Shown piece after piece: positions 1 through 8,144 of a stretch of DNA of 56,505 nucleotides. Origin of the DNA: Phormidium sp. FACHB-1136 (GTDB taxonomy: Bacteria; Cyanobacteriota; Cyanobacteriia; Phormidesmidales; Phormidesmidaceae); assembly GCF_014697375.1 (NCBI RefSeq), contig NZ_JACJRS010000031.1, forward strand, positions 1 through 56,505, given 5' to 3'. The position numbers were made by a program, and so were the translations under genes. The notes beneath the pieces are model-generated. The model was not told the origin of the DNA. It searched no databases and saw only the letters and a program-made list of their open reading frames with translations. The first letter of the stretch is position 1, and each line of letters begins with the position of its first letter.

Positions 1-204
1 CCTCCGCTGGCTCAAGGGTGCCGTCAACAAAGGGCGTCCGTTGCTCCAACCCATCCCCCTGCTCACCGTTGACCCTGAACCCTGCTTTGCCTCTAAAAAC
101 GCCGAAGACCAGTACTATGACCGCATCTGGTTCTCTAGGATCCAGTCCATACGATGTCAATTGCCCCCCTGGGAGGCGGCATAAAGATGTGTCAGGCAGT
201 CAGG
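1..204 (+). repeat. Terminal inverted repeat, left copy (204 bp)
   Basis: The first 204 bases match the reverse complement of the last 204 bases (56302-56505) without a mismatch I could find, and identity stops at base 205. Each copy carries the 3' end of the same reading frame pointing into the window. The likeliest explanation is a multicopy element or duplicated gene at which an assembly broke. A true inverted duplication or linear-replicon end is possible but unsupported. Confidence 0.95.
2..184 (+). CDS. 3' end of an unidentified gene, 60 codons, truncated by window edge
   Basis: Frame 2 is open from the window edge to a TAA at 182-184. The peptide begins LRWLKGAVNKGRPLLQPIP and ends CQLPPWEAA. 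I do not recognise the family; a transposase or other multicopy gene is possible because the same fragment lies inverted at the right end. Being open to the edge and present twice is the only support for coding. Confidence 0.4.
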   Translation, partial: LRWLKGAVNKGRPLLQPIPLLTVDPEPCFASKNAEDQYYDRIWFSRIQSIRCQLPPWEAA

Positions 205-453
205 GCATCCGCACCCGTTATTGAGCGAGATGATGATGCCCTGGTTACTCGACGGGACTTTTTATTAGCCATGATAGGGTTGACGTCGTCTCTAGAAATG
301 CATTTATATCGTCCTTCGTTTTGTGGCGACTACTCAATAGAGACCGCCAGAGAAGCTACCCAAGAAATGCAACGGGAAGTTGTCAATCTGCTGCGGGAAT
401 TGGATACCCTGAGCCTGGAAATCCTAGCCTTAATAGACATCCACAGCCATTAG
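154..453 (+). CDS. Possible small hypothetical protein crossing the repeat boundary
   Basis: A 99-codon frame starts inside the terminal repeat and ends in unique DNA at 451-453; ATG codons at 187 and 271 are alternative starts. The last 40 residues (from DYSIETAREATQEM on) are acidic and amphipathic like a real protein tail, while the first 15 are not. It may be the surviving 3' part of a gene whose 5' end was replaced by the repeated element. No family recognised and no clear ribosome binding site. Confidence 0.3.
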   Translation: MSIAPLGGGIKMCQAVRASAPVIERDDDALVTRRDFLLAMIGLTSSLEMHLYRPSFCGDYSIETAREATQEMQREVVNLLRELDTLSLEILALIDIHSH

Positions 454-499
454 CCGCTAAGAGTCCTCCATGAAAATAACGATCCCTTTGCCATTGCTC

Positions 500-594
500 T
501 TGGCCCTCACCCCTGCCCCTCTCCCTGAGGAAGAGGGGTTCTGAATCTGGCTCCCCTTCCCCCTCAGGGAGAAGGAGTTGGGGGATGAGGGCCA
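500..594. repeat. REP-like palindromic repeat, long form
   Basis: The arms 501-530 (TGGCCCTCACCCCTGCCCCT onward) and 562-594 are imperfect reverse complements around a 30-base centre. The arm belongs to the GGCCCTCACCCC(C)AACCCCTCTCCC class also seen at 23350, 23868, 26509, 47138 and 48772. Such repeats are common intergenic elements in many bacteria. Confidence 0.75.
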
Positions 595-690
595 AGACGG
601 GACGCTTTATTCATTGGATGACTCTAAGTCTGGCTCGAGGATCTAGATTTAGTCCGTTCTGGATTTCACGGTTGTCTAGATAAGCAATGG

Positions 691-730
691 CATGGGCATC
701 CTAAGGGTAGATTAACCCAGGGTGCCCATG
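691..730. terminator. Strong stem-loop downstream of ycf66
   Basis: The arms CATGGGCATCCT (691-702) and AGGGTGCCCATG (719-730) pair with one G-T, and an inner GGGT/ACCC pair (705-708/715-718) extends the stem. No T-run follows on either strand. It lies 165 bases past the ycf66 stop, so it could end that transcript or stabilise its 3' end. Confidence 0.4.
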
Positions 731-895
731 TCATGAATACAAAACTTGCTAAGCTAGCTGACACCGTCCGCGTGACTCCACGATCCCCGATCTGAACGGG
801 ACCTTATTGGCTTGCTAGCCCCCAAGGGCCACAGCACCGTTCCGGCAATGGCTCCCAGTCCTAGGGAAAAGGGCAAAACAGAACTACCCTTGGCC

Positions 896-1705
896 CTAAC
901 TCCATCCGTCCGAGGGACCACCGGGCCGATAGTCGGGCCGGGGAGGGTTGCCAGAATCCATCCGGTAGCGATCTTGGTAGTCGCTGCGGGTTTTGGGGCG
1001 ACGGCGGCGCAGGCGTTCATCGGCACGGGGGGCGCTGCTGTAGGTGGATCCTTCGGAATAAATGGGGCCAGACGATTCATCGGGATAGCCCGACTGATCC
1101 GGTCGTTCCTCCGGTCGGTCGTTGGGCCAGTCCCCAGGTTGCCCGCCACCGCCATCGGGACGCTGAGCCGGGGGCCGACCACCCCGGTCGTCGTAGCGGG
1201 AGGAATAGGGATCTTGGGAATACCCAGAGGGCTGAGAATAGGGTCGTCCGCCTTCATCACGCCCCCCCAGCATGGGCCGAGGCCGAGCGTAGGGATCTTC
1301 CAACCCGTAGTCCCGTCGATCCAGTTCTGCCCGCAGATTGGCGCGGCTGTCTTCACCATAGATCGGGCGACTGGGGCGAGATGGAGGCCGATAGCCACCA
1401 CCGCCATAGCCATCCCGACCATCCCCCTGGGGGGTAGGACGACCCTGGTAGGGTTCGCGGGCGTTGATATTTTGAATCAGTAGGGCGGTCAGCATCCCCA
1501 CCATGATCATTTGCTGGAAGGAAGGAATCAGCTCCATGGTGAGATGCCCCAGCAGGAACACCCCAGAAATCAGCATCAGAACGGCGTAGACCCGATCTGC
1601 ATCACGCCCATATCCCGGCCTAAAGCGTTCTAAAAAAAACAGCGCAACGGCGCTGAGAACCAAAAAAATACCAAGCAGCAGGGGAACGGGAGTACCAAAA
1701 TTCAC
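896..1705 (-). CDS. ycf66: Ycf66 family protein
   Basis: This 269-residue protein matches Ycf66, a protein of unknown function conserved in cyanobacteria and some plastids. Residues 1-85 hold the family domain with three hydrophobic segments (MNFGTPVPLLLGIFLVLSAV, then AVLMLISGVFLLGH and MVGMLTALLIQNINAREPY). Residues 90-269 are a long low-complexity tail rich in Arg, Pro, Gly, Tyr and Asp, probably disordered and longer than in most homologues. The gene follows psbX on the same strand after a 300-base gap. The 222-residue opposite-frame ORFs over the tail are composition artefacts. A thylakoid or plasma-membrane location is inferred from the hydrophobic segments. Confidence 0.88.
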   Translation of the reverse strand: MNFGTPVPLLLGIFLVLSAVALFFLERFRPGYGRDADRVYAVLMLISGVFLLGHLTMELIPSFQQMIMVGMLTALLIQNINAREPYQGRPTPQGDGRDGYGGGGYRPPSRPSRPIYGEDSRANLRAELDRRDYGLEDPYARPRPMLGGRDEGGRPYSQPSGYSQDPYSSRYDDRGGRPPAQRPDGGGGQPGDWPNDRPEERPDQSGYPDESSGPIYSEGSTYSSAPRADERLRRRRPKTRSDYQDRYRMDSGNPPRPDYRPGGPSDGWS

Positions 1706-1947
1706 AGCGGATTCCTCGATAGGATGGCAACGCTAAGGCTAGGAGTTCCCCAAGGGCCAGAGCGCATACCAGGGATGGATAAAACCGGATCCGTAGGGAG
1801 CCAGATAGAGCGGCGAGGGCAATGGTAGCCACTAGGCAACCCCAGCAGCAGCCTCACCAATTCTAACGGACTTCCGACGATTCTATGGAGGCTAGGGGGC
1901 AGGGGGATACAGACTCAGAGGATTGGTTCGGCGCTTCAAACCTAAGA

Positions 1948-1974
1948 AGGGTCGGTAACTGTGTCACCGACCCT
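1948..1974 (-). terminator. Hairpin downstream of psbX
   Basis: A perfect 9-bp stem AGGGTCGGT/ACCGACCCT (1948-1956/1966-1974) starts 32 bases past the psbX stop. On the minus strand it is followed by TTCTTAGGTTT, a weak T-rich tail. A likely intrinsic terminator or RNA-stabilising 3' structure for the very short psbX message. Confidence 0.6.
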
Positions 1975-2005
1975 CTGCACTGCTAGCCCTAGAACAATGC
2001 AACGA

Positions 2006-2125
2006 CTACTGACGCTGAATTTTATCCCGCTGGCTGAGGAAGAGCAGAGCAATGGTGGCGGGGATGACGACGATCAACGCTCCAGCCAGAATGCTGAGGA
2101 GAAAATTGGCGAGGGAAGGTGTCAT
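2006..2125 (-). CDS. psbX: Photosystem II reaction centre protein PsbX
   Basis: This 39-codon gene was found by reading the minus strand (ATG at 2125, TAG ending at 2006). The protein starts [20 protein letters not shown] and ends SQRDKIQRQ, which is the PsbX signature: a short lumenal N-terminus, one membrane helix containing [11 protein letters not shown], and a stromal QRDKIQR tail. PsbX is a single-span photosystem II subunit near cytochrome b559 that affects quinone exchange. A perfect hairpin follows at 1948-1974. The 197-base gap to the divergent YggT gene should hold both promoters. The identification rests on the near-complete motif match. Confidence 0.93.
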   Translation of the reverse strand: MTPSLANFLLSILAGALIVVIPATIALLFLSQRDKIQRQ

Positions 2126-2322
2126 AGGGGTTTGTCCTGATAACGATTTCGACAAATTGTTAATCAATATTATGGATCAACTTAACACCGTGAACACAAC
2201 GGCCCGTCTAGGATGCGGCCTCAAACGGTCAAATCCCTAGGGTTTCTGGGGTTGGGGGAGGATAATGCCGTGTTTACAAAGCTTTAGAATGGGGATAATG
2301 GTCTAAATGTTCAGGTGTGACT

Positions 2323-2607
2323 ATGGCTATGTCCGCAGTGTTGAATTGGGGTGTGGGGCTCTTGCTGGCCCTGATGACCCTGTTGTTTATCTTCCGCATT
2401 GTGCTCACCTGGTATCCCCAGGTTGACCTCACCAAGCTGCCCGTTGCCCTCGTTGTGCGGCCCACCGAACCGCTCCTGGCTCCCGTGCGTAAGCTGGTGC
2501 CTCCCATCGGCGGCGTCGATATTTCCCCGGTCATTTGGGTCGGCATCATCACTCTGCTGCGGGAAATCTTGGTGGGGCAACAGGGCTTGCTGCGAATGCT
2601 GGGCTAG
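2323..2607 (+). CDS. YggT/Ycf19 family membrane protein
   Basis: The 94-residue product has two hydrophobic helices (residues 6-26 and 65-85) around the family core FRIVLTWYPQ, PTEPLLAPVRKLVPP and GGVDISPV. YggT/Ycf19 proteins are small thylakoid or plasma-membrane proteins; plastid and cyanobacterial members have been linked to membrane and nucleoid organisation, but the biochemical role is open. The ATG at 2323 is preferred over the GTG at 2317; the ATG at 2329 is also possible. It is divergent from psbX, as expected for this conserved photosynthetic neighbourhood. Confidence 0.88.
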   Translation: MAMSAVLNWGVGLLLALMTLLFIFRIVLTWYPQVDLTKLPVALVVRPTEPLLAPVRKLVPPIGGVDISPVIWVGIITLLREILVGQQGLLRMLG

Positions 2608-2636
2608 GTAGTCCGTGGATCCAAAATCCGGGTGTA

Positions 2637-2673
2637 CAACGTCCGAGCGCAACGTCCGAGTACAACGTCCGGG
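2637..2673. repeat. Three tandem 13-bp repeats
   Basis: CAACGTCCGAG occurs at 2637, 2650 and 2663 (the last as CAACGTCCGGG) with a period of 13 bases, between the YggT gene and the channel gene. It is probably slippage-generated; an operator role is possible, but the period does not match the helical repeat. Confidence 0.7.
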
Positions 2674-2716
2674 CGTATGACACCCAAGTTGATAGCCTTC
2701 GGTCTGGGATGACGTC

Positions 2717-3550
2717 ATGGCCGACTCAACTTCTACCTTGTCCCCCCCTAGCAGTCGCCGAGATCGCCTGCGCTGTCACCTGGAAACCACCGACACCCTG
2801 GCGGGGCAGATCCTCAATAGCGCAATTGTGGGGTTGATTTTTCTATCTGCTGCCATTTTTGTCATTAAAACCTATCCGATTTCGCCCGACCTGGATGCCT
2901 GGTTGAACATTTTGGATTGGCTGATTGTGCTGGCCTTCTCTCTGGAATATGGCCTGCGATTATGGGTGGCTCCTAATCCCTGGCGCTATGCCTTCAGCCT
3001 TTACGGCTTGCTGGATTTAGCGGCCATTTTGCCCTCCTGGATTGGGGTCTTTGATATTCGCTTTTTGCGATTCTTTCGGTCATTGCGCATCCTGCGGCTG
3101 GTGCGAATTTTCAATGATCGCCTCTGGTTTGGCCAAGTTACCAGTGCCGAGAGCCTGATTCTTCTGCGAATTTTGTTTACCCTAGCAGCCATTATTTTTA
3201 TCTACTCTGGCCTCATTTTTCAGGTCGAACATCCCCGCAACCCAGGTAGTTTTAACACCTTTGTGGACGCCCTTTATTTTGCGGTCGTCACCATGACCAC
3301 TGTGGGCTATGGCGATGTTACCCCCATTTCCGAGGCAGGCCGAGGGCTAACGGTGGCCATGATTTTGACCGGAGTTGCGCTGATTCCGACCCAAGTGAGC
3401 CGCCTGATTCGACAGTGGGCTAAGGTGACCAAATCTCGCCATCATCCCTGTCCGGGTTGCGGTTGGACGAGTCATGACGACGATGCCCGATTTTGCAAAC
3501 GTTGCGGCACTGCCCTAGGATCGACGGATCCCTTGGGGCCGATGGAGTGA
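2717..3550 (+). CDS. Voltage-gated potassium channel-like protein with C-terminal zinc ribbon
   Basis: This 277-residue integral membrane protein has the six-helix ion-transport layout. Residues 34-52 are S1. The S4 segment (about 113-132, FLRFFRSLRILRLVR) has Arg every third residue as in voltage sensors. The pore loop TMTTVGYGD (192-200) carries the K+ selectivity filter, followed by S6. The tail (245-263) has CPGC and CKRC pairs that would bind zinc in place of the usual cyclic-nucleotide or RCK domain. It should form a tetrameric K+ channel in the cytoplasmic membrane; the ribbon may gate it or help assembly, which is inference. The ATG at 2717 is the first in frame. Confidence 0.85.
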   Translation: MADSTSTLSPPSSRRDRLRCHLETTDTLAGQILNSAIVGLIFLSAAIFVIKTYPISPDLDAWLNILDWLIVLAFSLEYGLRLWVAPNPWRYAFSLYGLLDLAAILPSWIGVFDIRFLRFFRSLRILRLVRIFNDRLWFGQVTSAESLILLRILFTLAAIIFIYSGLIFQVEHPRNPGSFNTFVDALYFAVVTMTTVGYGDVTPISEAGRGLTVAMILTGVALIPTQVSRLIRQWAKVTKSRHHPCPGCGWTSHDDDARFCKRCGTALGSTDPLGPME

Positions 3551-3656
3551 AGGCATAGGGATGACCTTCCTTCACAAAGATTGGCCCTGGGAAGAGTGCC
3601 TTGGCCCTGGTGCCTCGTGGTAAAACGGAGAAGGTCTTAGGGGCTCGGTGCCCAGG

Positions 3657-4202
3657 ATGGGTAGATCGGTGCTGACGGTGACTCACATTTTACCTGCGGA
3701 TCCGATGGCGACGGTGGTGGCTGAGTTGGCCCTCACCGCCCATGACCGCACCCGATCCCGCCATCGCTTTGTGGCCACCGATGGCACCCCCATCCAACTG
3801 AACTTGCCTCGCGGTAGCCTAGTGCGGGGGAATACCTTGCTTGCCAGCCCCGACGGTCTGCGGGTGCGCGTAGTGGCCAAATCGGAACCCGTGTTAAGGG
3901 TGACAGCAGAGTCGCCCCTGGCCCTAACCCGCGCCGCCTACCACTTGGGTAACCGCCATGTTCCCCTCGAAATCACCCCCGGTAGCCTCATGCTAGAGCC
4001 CGATGCTGTTCTAGAGGCCATGCTGTTGCAACTAGGCGGGCTGACCGTCGAATCCCTCGTGCTGCCCTTCGAGCCAGAGGCCGGAGCTTACCACGGGGGC
4101 CATGTCTCCAGCAGTCACTCGCACGACTCACACGGATCCCACGCCACCCCCAAGCCACAGGTGACCACCCCCCATTCCCACGATCATCCCCATGGACGCT
4201 AA
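3657..4202 (+). CDS. ureE: Urease accessory protein UreE (nickel metallochaperone)
   Basis: The 181-residue protein delivers Ni2+ to urease during activation by UreDFG. The N-terminal domain has the family features RSRHRFVATDG and INLPRG-type QLNLPRGSLV; the middle domain includes the AYHLGNRHVPLE motif, whose His faces the metal site. The tail is rich in His and Ser (HGGH, SHSHDSHGSH, HSHDHPHGR) for nickel storage. The ATG at 3657 is preferred to the GTG at 3648. It overlaps ureF by 11 bases, so the two are co-translated. The urease structural genes are not in this window. Confidence 0.92.
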   Translation: MGRSVLTVTHILPADPMATVVAELALTAHDRTRSRHRFVATDGTPIQLNLPRGSLVRGNTLLASPDGLRVRVVAKSEPVLRVTAESPLALTRAAYHLGNRHVPLEITPGSLMLEPDAVLEAMLLQLGGLTVESLVLPFEPEAGAYHGGHVSSSHSHDSHGSHATPKPQVTTPHSHDHPHGR

Positions 4203-4878
4203 ACCAGAATCTCCCGTCGCCCTGCTGCGCCTATTGCAGTTGGCCAATCCCGCCCTGCCCGTGGGAGCCTACAGCTATTCCGAAGGGCTAGAAGCCTTGA
4301 TTTTGCAGGGCATGGCCACCCCTGAAGCGGTGCTGCAATGGCTGGAGCAGGAGTTGGCCCTAGGATTGGTGCGGATAGAAGCGGCCTACCTTCATCGCGT
4401 TTATGGCTTAGCCCAGGGAGGGCAATGGTCACAGATTGCCGAGGATAACCGCTGGCTCTCGGCCCTACGCGACAGCGAAGAAAGCCGTAACCAAAGCTGG
4501 GCCACTGGACGTGCGCTGGTGCGCCTCGCCAATGACCTCCACCCAGAACTGACGGCTACCCTCATCTCCCTCGGCCAACCCTGCAACTTTGCCGTCGGGT
4601 TTGCTGTCCTCGCTGCCCATTGGGAGATCCCGGCCTCGGCGGCGGTGCTGGGCTACCTTCAGGGTTGGGCCACTAATTTGATCACCGCTGCGGTGAAACT
4701 GGTGCCCCTGGGCCAAACCCAAGGTCAACAAATGCTACTCGACCTCACCCCCGCCCTGGCGATGGCCGCTACCCAAAGCGCTACGGTCAACCCCGATCAT
4801 CTTGCCCTTGGGGGGTGGGGGGCATCCCTGGCCAGTATGCAGCACGAAGCCCTCTACAGTCGCCTTTTCCGCAGTTAA
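4192..4878 (+). CDS. ureF: Urease accessory protein UreF
   Basis: The 228-residue protein is the all-helical UreF, which with UreD and UreG forms the complex that inserts nickel into apo-urease and acts as a GTPase checkpoint for UreG. Diagnostic motifs are LLQLANPALPVGAYSYSEGL near the N-terminus, the SRNQSWATGRAL segment, and HWEIPASAAVLGYLQGW. Length and motifs are normal. The start overlaps the ureE stop. The next 150 bases contain no gene. ureG, ureD and ureABC must lie elsewhere. Confidence 0.93.
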   Translation: MDAKPESPVALLRLLQLANPALPVGAYSYSEGLEALILQGMATPEAVLQWLEQELALGLVRIEAAYLHRVYGLAQGGQWSQIAEDNRWLSALRDSEESRNQSWATGRALVRLANDLHPELTATLISLGQPCNFAVGFAVLAAHWEIPASAAVLGYLQGWATNLITAAVKLVPLGQTQGQQMLLDLTPALAMAATQSATVNPDHLALGGWGASLASMQHEALYSRLFRS

Positions 4879-5031
4879 AGGTGACAGAGGGAGGGGTGCA
4901 TTGCGGCCCAGGAGATTTAGCGTAGGTTTGCCAGCATGACGGTGCCACGAATGCACCCTATGGTTCTGATTGAGGTTTTGTAGCGGTTGGCTCTTGGGGG
5001 GATGGCTAATGGGGATTGGCGTTGGTGTAGG

Positions 5032-5367
5032 TCAAGGCCGGGGTATACCGAGATCCGTCAACACCTCCAGCAACGCCGGATAGCCCTTGCCCGTCGGCCC
5101 TTCCAGCCAGGTCAGGAGGTCAACGGCACGTTTCCCCTGAGCCTCTGAGGAAATGAGGCCAGTGGATGGTTTGAGCCCAAATAGAACCTGTTCAAATTGA
5201 GGATCGGGCAGGTCGGATAAGCGTTGGACGAGGACAAGGTGGGTGCGGTTATCAATCGGATCGGGCGGGGTCGGTTCTGAGCCTTTTTTGTCGGGAACTC
5301 GGTCTAGGATGGCCCGAAGGTCAAAGCCATCGAGCAGGATGCCGATGGGAACCTCTTGATCGCTCAA
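5032..5367 (-). CDS. Small protein with an effector-associated-like domain, possibly a remnant
   Basis: The 111-residue ORF has a C-terminal half (PQFEQVLFGLKP, QGKRAVDLLTWLEGPTGKG) resembling the effector-associated (EAD) adaptor domains of cyanobacterial and other conflict systems, where FEQLLFAL and RAxxLLxWAEGPxG motifs recur. EADs normally pair an effector with a partner carrying the matching domain. Here it stands alone and abuts a decayed IS630 element at its 5' end, so it may be the leftover of a larger gene. The first 40 residues are unrecognised. The EAD call is from memory of motif shape and is moderate. Confidence 0.5.
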   Translation of the reverse strand: MSDQEVPIGILLDGFDLRAILDRVPDKKGSEPTPPDPIDNRTHLVLVQRLSDLPDPQFEQVLFGLKPSTGLISSEAQGKRAVDLLTWLEGPTGKGYPALLEVLTDLGIPRP

Positions 5368-5389
5368 TTCACAGTCAACGGTGAATTTT

Positions 5390-6127
5390 CTCCCGGCTTC
5401 TTGGCGCTTTTTCAGGGAGGTGCGAAGCCGAAAGGGCAGCCCTCAGACCTAGCGTATTTGCCCGAATGTTTAGATCACGACCCCCGCACCTACACCAGCG
5501 GACAACTGGCTGAAAAGCTGAACCAGGAGCGTTTGGTGGACTTGAGCCGTGACCGACTGCGCCGATTGCTCAAACAAAAAGATATCGGTGGAAACGAACT
5601 CGACACAGCCGTAAACGGAAGCAAGACCCCGTCCAGCAAGCGCGTCAGCAGGCCGACCTAGAGACCCTGGTGCTGGCGGCTGAGGAGGGTTTGGCGGATA
5701 TCCAATACCTGGATGAAGCAGGCTTCTGTCTCTGGAGTCCGGTCAGCGATAGCTATCATCCCATCGGCGAGCGGAAACAGAGGTCACAAACGCCGACCCG
5801 CCATGGTCGTCGGAGACGGGACGCATGACCGTGGTTGTGCAGGATAACGGTTCGCTTCACACCAGTCGTCTGGTGCAGCAACAGTGGCCTCGGTGGCAGG
5901 AACAAGGCTTGTTCATCTTCTTCCTACCGCCCTATTGTTCCGAAAGGTAGCTTGCTTCCCAAAGGGTATCCGATTGAAACCCAATGGCGGCAGTTGAAGT
6001 GTCATGAGATTGCGGGCCAGATGTTCGACAACGAATATGATCTCGCCATGACCGTCATTGAGGGCATGGAAAGGCGCAGCAAAGCCGGAGATTACCCGCT
6101 GGAACGTTTTATCTTTAATTGCGCCTA
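5390..6127 (+). pseudogene. Decayed IS630-family transposase
   Basis: Three frames carry consecutive parts of one IS630 transposase. Residues around RTYTSGQLAEKLNQERLVDL lie in the first frame (to 5661). A shift near AACAAAAAGA (about 5574-5583) leads to QYLDEAGFCLWSPVSDSYHP with the first catalytic Asp. After RRRRDA and a stop at 5826, the second part resumes with TVVVQDNGSLHTSRL (second Asp). The last part, PIETQWRQLK (third acidic residue) to FNCA, ends at 6127. Sequence between the first and second catalytic blocks is missing, and the N-terminal helix-turn-helix is absent. It cannot encode an active enzyme. I could not identify terminal inverted repeats. Confidence 0.85.
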
Positions 6128-6188
6128 GCTACTAAACTGTGGAGGATCACTATGTGGTGATTCCCCAACTTCGGGTGTACCGCACATC

Positions 6189-8144
6189 TTAAATCTTCAG
6201 CACCCCCTCTGGATTGACAGTGAGGATGGGGCGGCGTTTGGCCCCTTCCCGCTGGAGGATGGTATTGGCGGCAAGGAGACCGCTGCTGACCGCCCGTTCC
6301 ATCAGGCCGCAGGGGAAGGGCATCCGCACCCAGTCGCCTGCGAAGAGGAGGTTATCGGCGGTGGTGGCGGTTTGGGGACGGTTGGCAAAACTTCCTGGCG
6401 GGAATCCGGCAAAGTTCTTTTGGTTCACCAGTTGCCGATGGAGAATGGTAGCCCCTTTGAGTTCGGGTACGATCTCGTAGAGTTCTGCCTCGAAGGTATC
6501 CAAAATATCCGCCTGGGTGGGGAATTCCTTTTCCTTGTAGCAATAGGCGTGGAGTTCGACGACGCTGCCCCCGGTGCGTTCGGCCCAGTTGATGTAGTCT
6601 TCCTGGATGCGATGGTAGAGGGTGATGCTGTCGGTGAGGCGATAGCCGGAGAGGGAGGTAAACCAGCTATGCTCCCAGGGGAAGTCGCGATCTAGCCAGA
6701 AGCGCCCGACCGCAAAGGGATCGGCGACCTGGAGTTCGTCTACCTGCTGGGCCAGGACGGGTTCCACGGTACCCTCCGCCAGGGCAAAGAGAGCCTTGAT
6801 GCCGGGAATATCCGCCGCCATGATGTAGTAGTCGGCGGTGAGATCGTGGCTGGGGTTGCCGCCGGATTCGGCATTGGCGGCGATCAGTTGGATGCGGTCT
6901 CCCTCCCGTTGCAGCACTTTGAAGGCTGTGAGATTGTCCTGGGCAGGGCCAGACAGAACTTCCCCATCGCTGGCGTAGGCGGCACCGTGGCAGGGGCAGA
7001 GGTAGCCGTCTTTGGTGGTGTCTACCTGGCGCTGCACGCTACAGCCCTGGTGGGTGCAGGTGAGGGAGAGGGCGGTTTTGGCCCCCGGTGCGAGGGAGTA
7101 GACCTGGTCGCCTGCGCCGAAGTACTCCAGGGTGTCGTTGCTGAGCAAGGGATTGCGTTCCACCCAGAAGGGCACGGGGTTAGTGGCTACGCTGCCCTTT
7201 TGGTAGGACATTCCGGTAATTTTGCCCTCCTCCCAGCGCACCTGGCTAACGGTCGTCCCGGTCAGCACTTCGCCGCCGTTGGCCTTGATCGCCTCCACCA
7301 TGGGATCAACCAGGGAACGGCCCATATCCTGACAGGTGCCGTTGAAGGCCAGTCCCTCTGGATTACCAAAGAAATAGAAGTGGAAGAACTGCATCAGTTC
7401 CCCAGCGCTGAGCACATCCGGCGCGTTCAGGCTGGACTTGGCAAAGGGCAGGAAATACAGGTCATACAGCCCCTTGGGGAAGTCGTCACCGACCCATTCC
7501 GCCATGGAAAGATGGTCAAGACGGTTATAGCTCTGGGGGTTGCGAAAGCCCGTAATTTCCCGAAACACCTCCAGGTGCTTCATGTGGGTGAGGTTGATGC
7601 CCCACTTGAGACGATTGGAGGAGGAAATGGCCAAATCCACGATATTCCACGGAAAAGCCGAGTTGCTGGGCCGAAACACCTCCGGCGCATAGCCCTCTTT
7701 ATAGACCAGGGAATAGTAGTCCAGGGATTTGAAATTCTGGCGAATGTTCAGATCATTCACCAAGCTGAACAGGTTGTAATACTGGGGGAAAAAGCCGTGG
7801 AAGCCGTGCTCCATCATGAAGTGGTCGTCGCCCACCTGGATCGGCCAACTGGCGATTTTGCCGCCCAACTGGGGGGATCGCTCAATCAACGTTACCGCTA
7901 CGCCCCGCTGGCTGAGTTCGTAAGCGGCAGCCAATCCGGCCAAGCCACCGCCAATCACCACGGCTTTTAAATCCCGCCCCACCTGAAGCGGCAATTCCAG
8001 CCGATCCTGCTGGAACACGATGGGCTGAGGCTTGCTCAGACGAGAATAGCTCAACAGCGCCGCAATGCCCCCCACTCCAAAGAGCTTGAGGACGTTACGA
8101 CGGGCGAGGGTTTGGGCAAACAGCCCCTCAAGGGATTCACTCAT
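6189..8144 (-). CDS. FAD-dependent amine-oxidase/carotenoid desaturase-like protein with inserted Rieske domain (CrtU/CruE-like)
   Basis: The 651-residue protein starts with a Tat-like leader (RRNVLKLFGVGGIAALL), then a Rossmann FAD site VVIGGGLAGLAAAYELS (62-78) and the GGK desaturase motif. A complete Rieske [2Fe-2S] domain is inserted at about 345-415 (CTHQGC at 363-368, CPCHG at 383-387). The C-terminal dinucleotide segment LLFAGDWVRMPFPCGLMERA closes the flavin fold. Aromatic-carotenoid enzymes of the CrtU/CruE type share this desaturase fold, so ring desaturation/methyl transfer on a carotenoid is the best guess; another oxidation is possible. The ATG at 8144 is preferred to that at 8237, which adds 31 non-conserved residues. 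The 374-residue antisense ORF is a shadow. Confidence 0.75.
   Translation of the reverse strand: MSESLEGLFAQTLARRNVLKLFGVGGIAALLSYSRLSKPQPIVFQQDRLELPLQVGRDLKAVVIGGGLAGLAAAYELSQRGVAVTLIERSPQLGGKIASWPIQVGDDHFMMEHGFHGFFPQYYNLFSLVNDLNIRQNFKSLDYYSLVYKEGYAPEVFRPSNSAFPWNIVDLAISSSNRLKWGINLTHMKHLEVFREITGFRNPQSYNRLDHLSMAEWVGDDFPKGLYDLYFLPFAKSSLNAPDVLSAGELMQFFHFYFFGNPEGLAFNGTCQDMGRSLVDPMVEAIKANGGEVLTGTTVSQVRWEEGKITGMSYQKGSVATNPVPFWVERNPLLSNDTLEYFGAGDQVYSLAPGAKTALSLTCTHQGCSVQRQVDTTKDGYLCPCHGAAYASDGEVLSGPAQDNLTAFKVLQREGDRIQLIAANAESGGNPSHDLTADYYIMAADIPGIKALFALAEGTVEPVLAQQVDELQVADPFAVGRFWLDRDFPWEHSWFTSLSGYRLTDSITLYHRIQEDYINWAERTGGSVVELHAYCYKEKEFPTQADILDTFEAELYEIVPELKGATILHRQLVNQKNFAGFPPGSFANRPQTATTADNLLFAGDWVRMPFPCGLMERAVSSGLLAANTILQREGAKRRPILTVNPEGVLKI

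Larger units (their letters stand above)
454..895. other. 442-bp stretch without a gene
   Basis: It holds a large palindromic repeat (500-594) and a strong stem-loop (691-730), both listed separately. It lies downstream of ycf66 on the minus strand. I see no small gene in it. Confidence 0.6.

Noticed and set aside
500-594. CRISPR-like repeat
   Set aside because: Copies of the palindrome are single and dispersed rather than in a regular array with spacers.
812-1483. 223-codon plus-strand ORF and 222-codon minus frame at 754-1422
   Set aside because: Shadows of the Arg/Pro/Gly-rich tail of Ycf66; the Ycf66 frame has the clear family N-terminus.
6846-7970. 374-codon plus-strand ORF
   Set aside because: Antisense shadow of the flavoprotein gene; no recognisable motif, composition follows the opposite strand's codon pattern.
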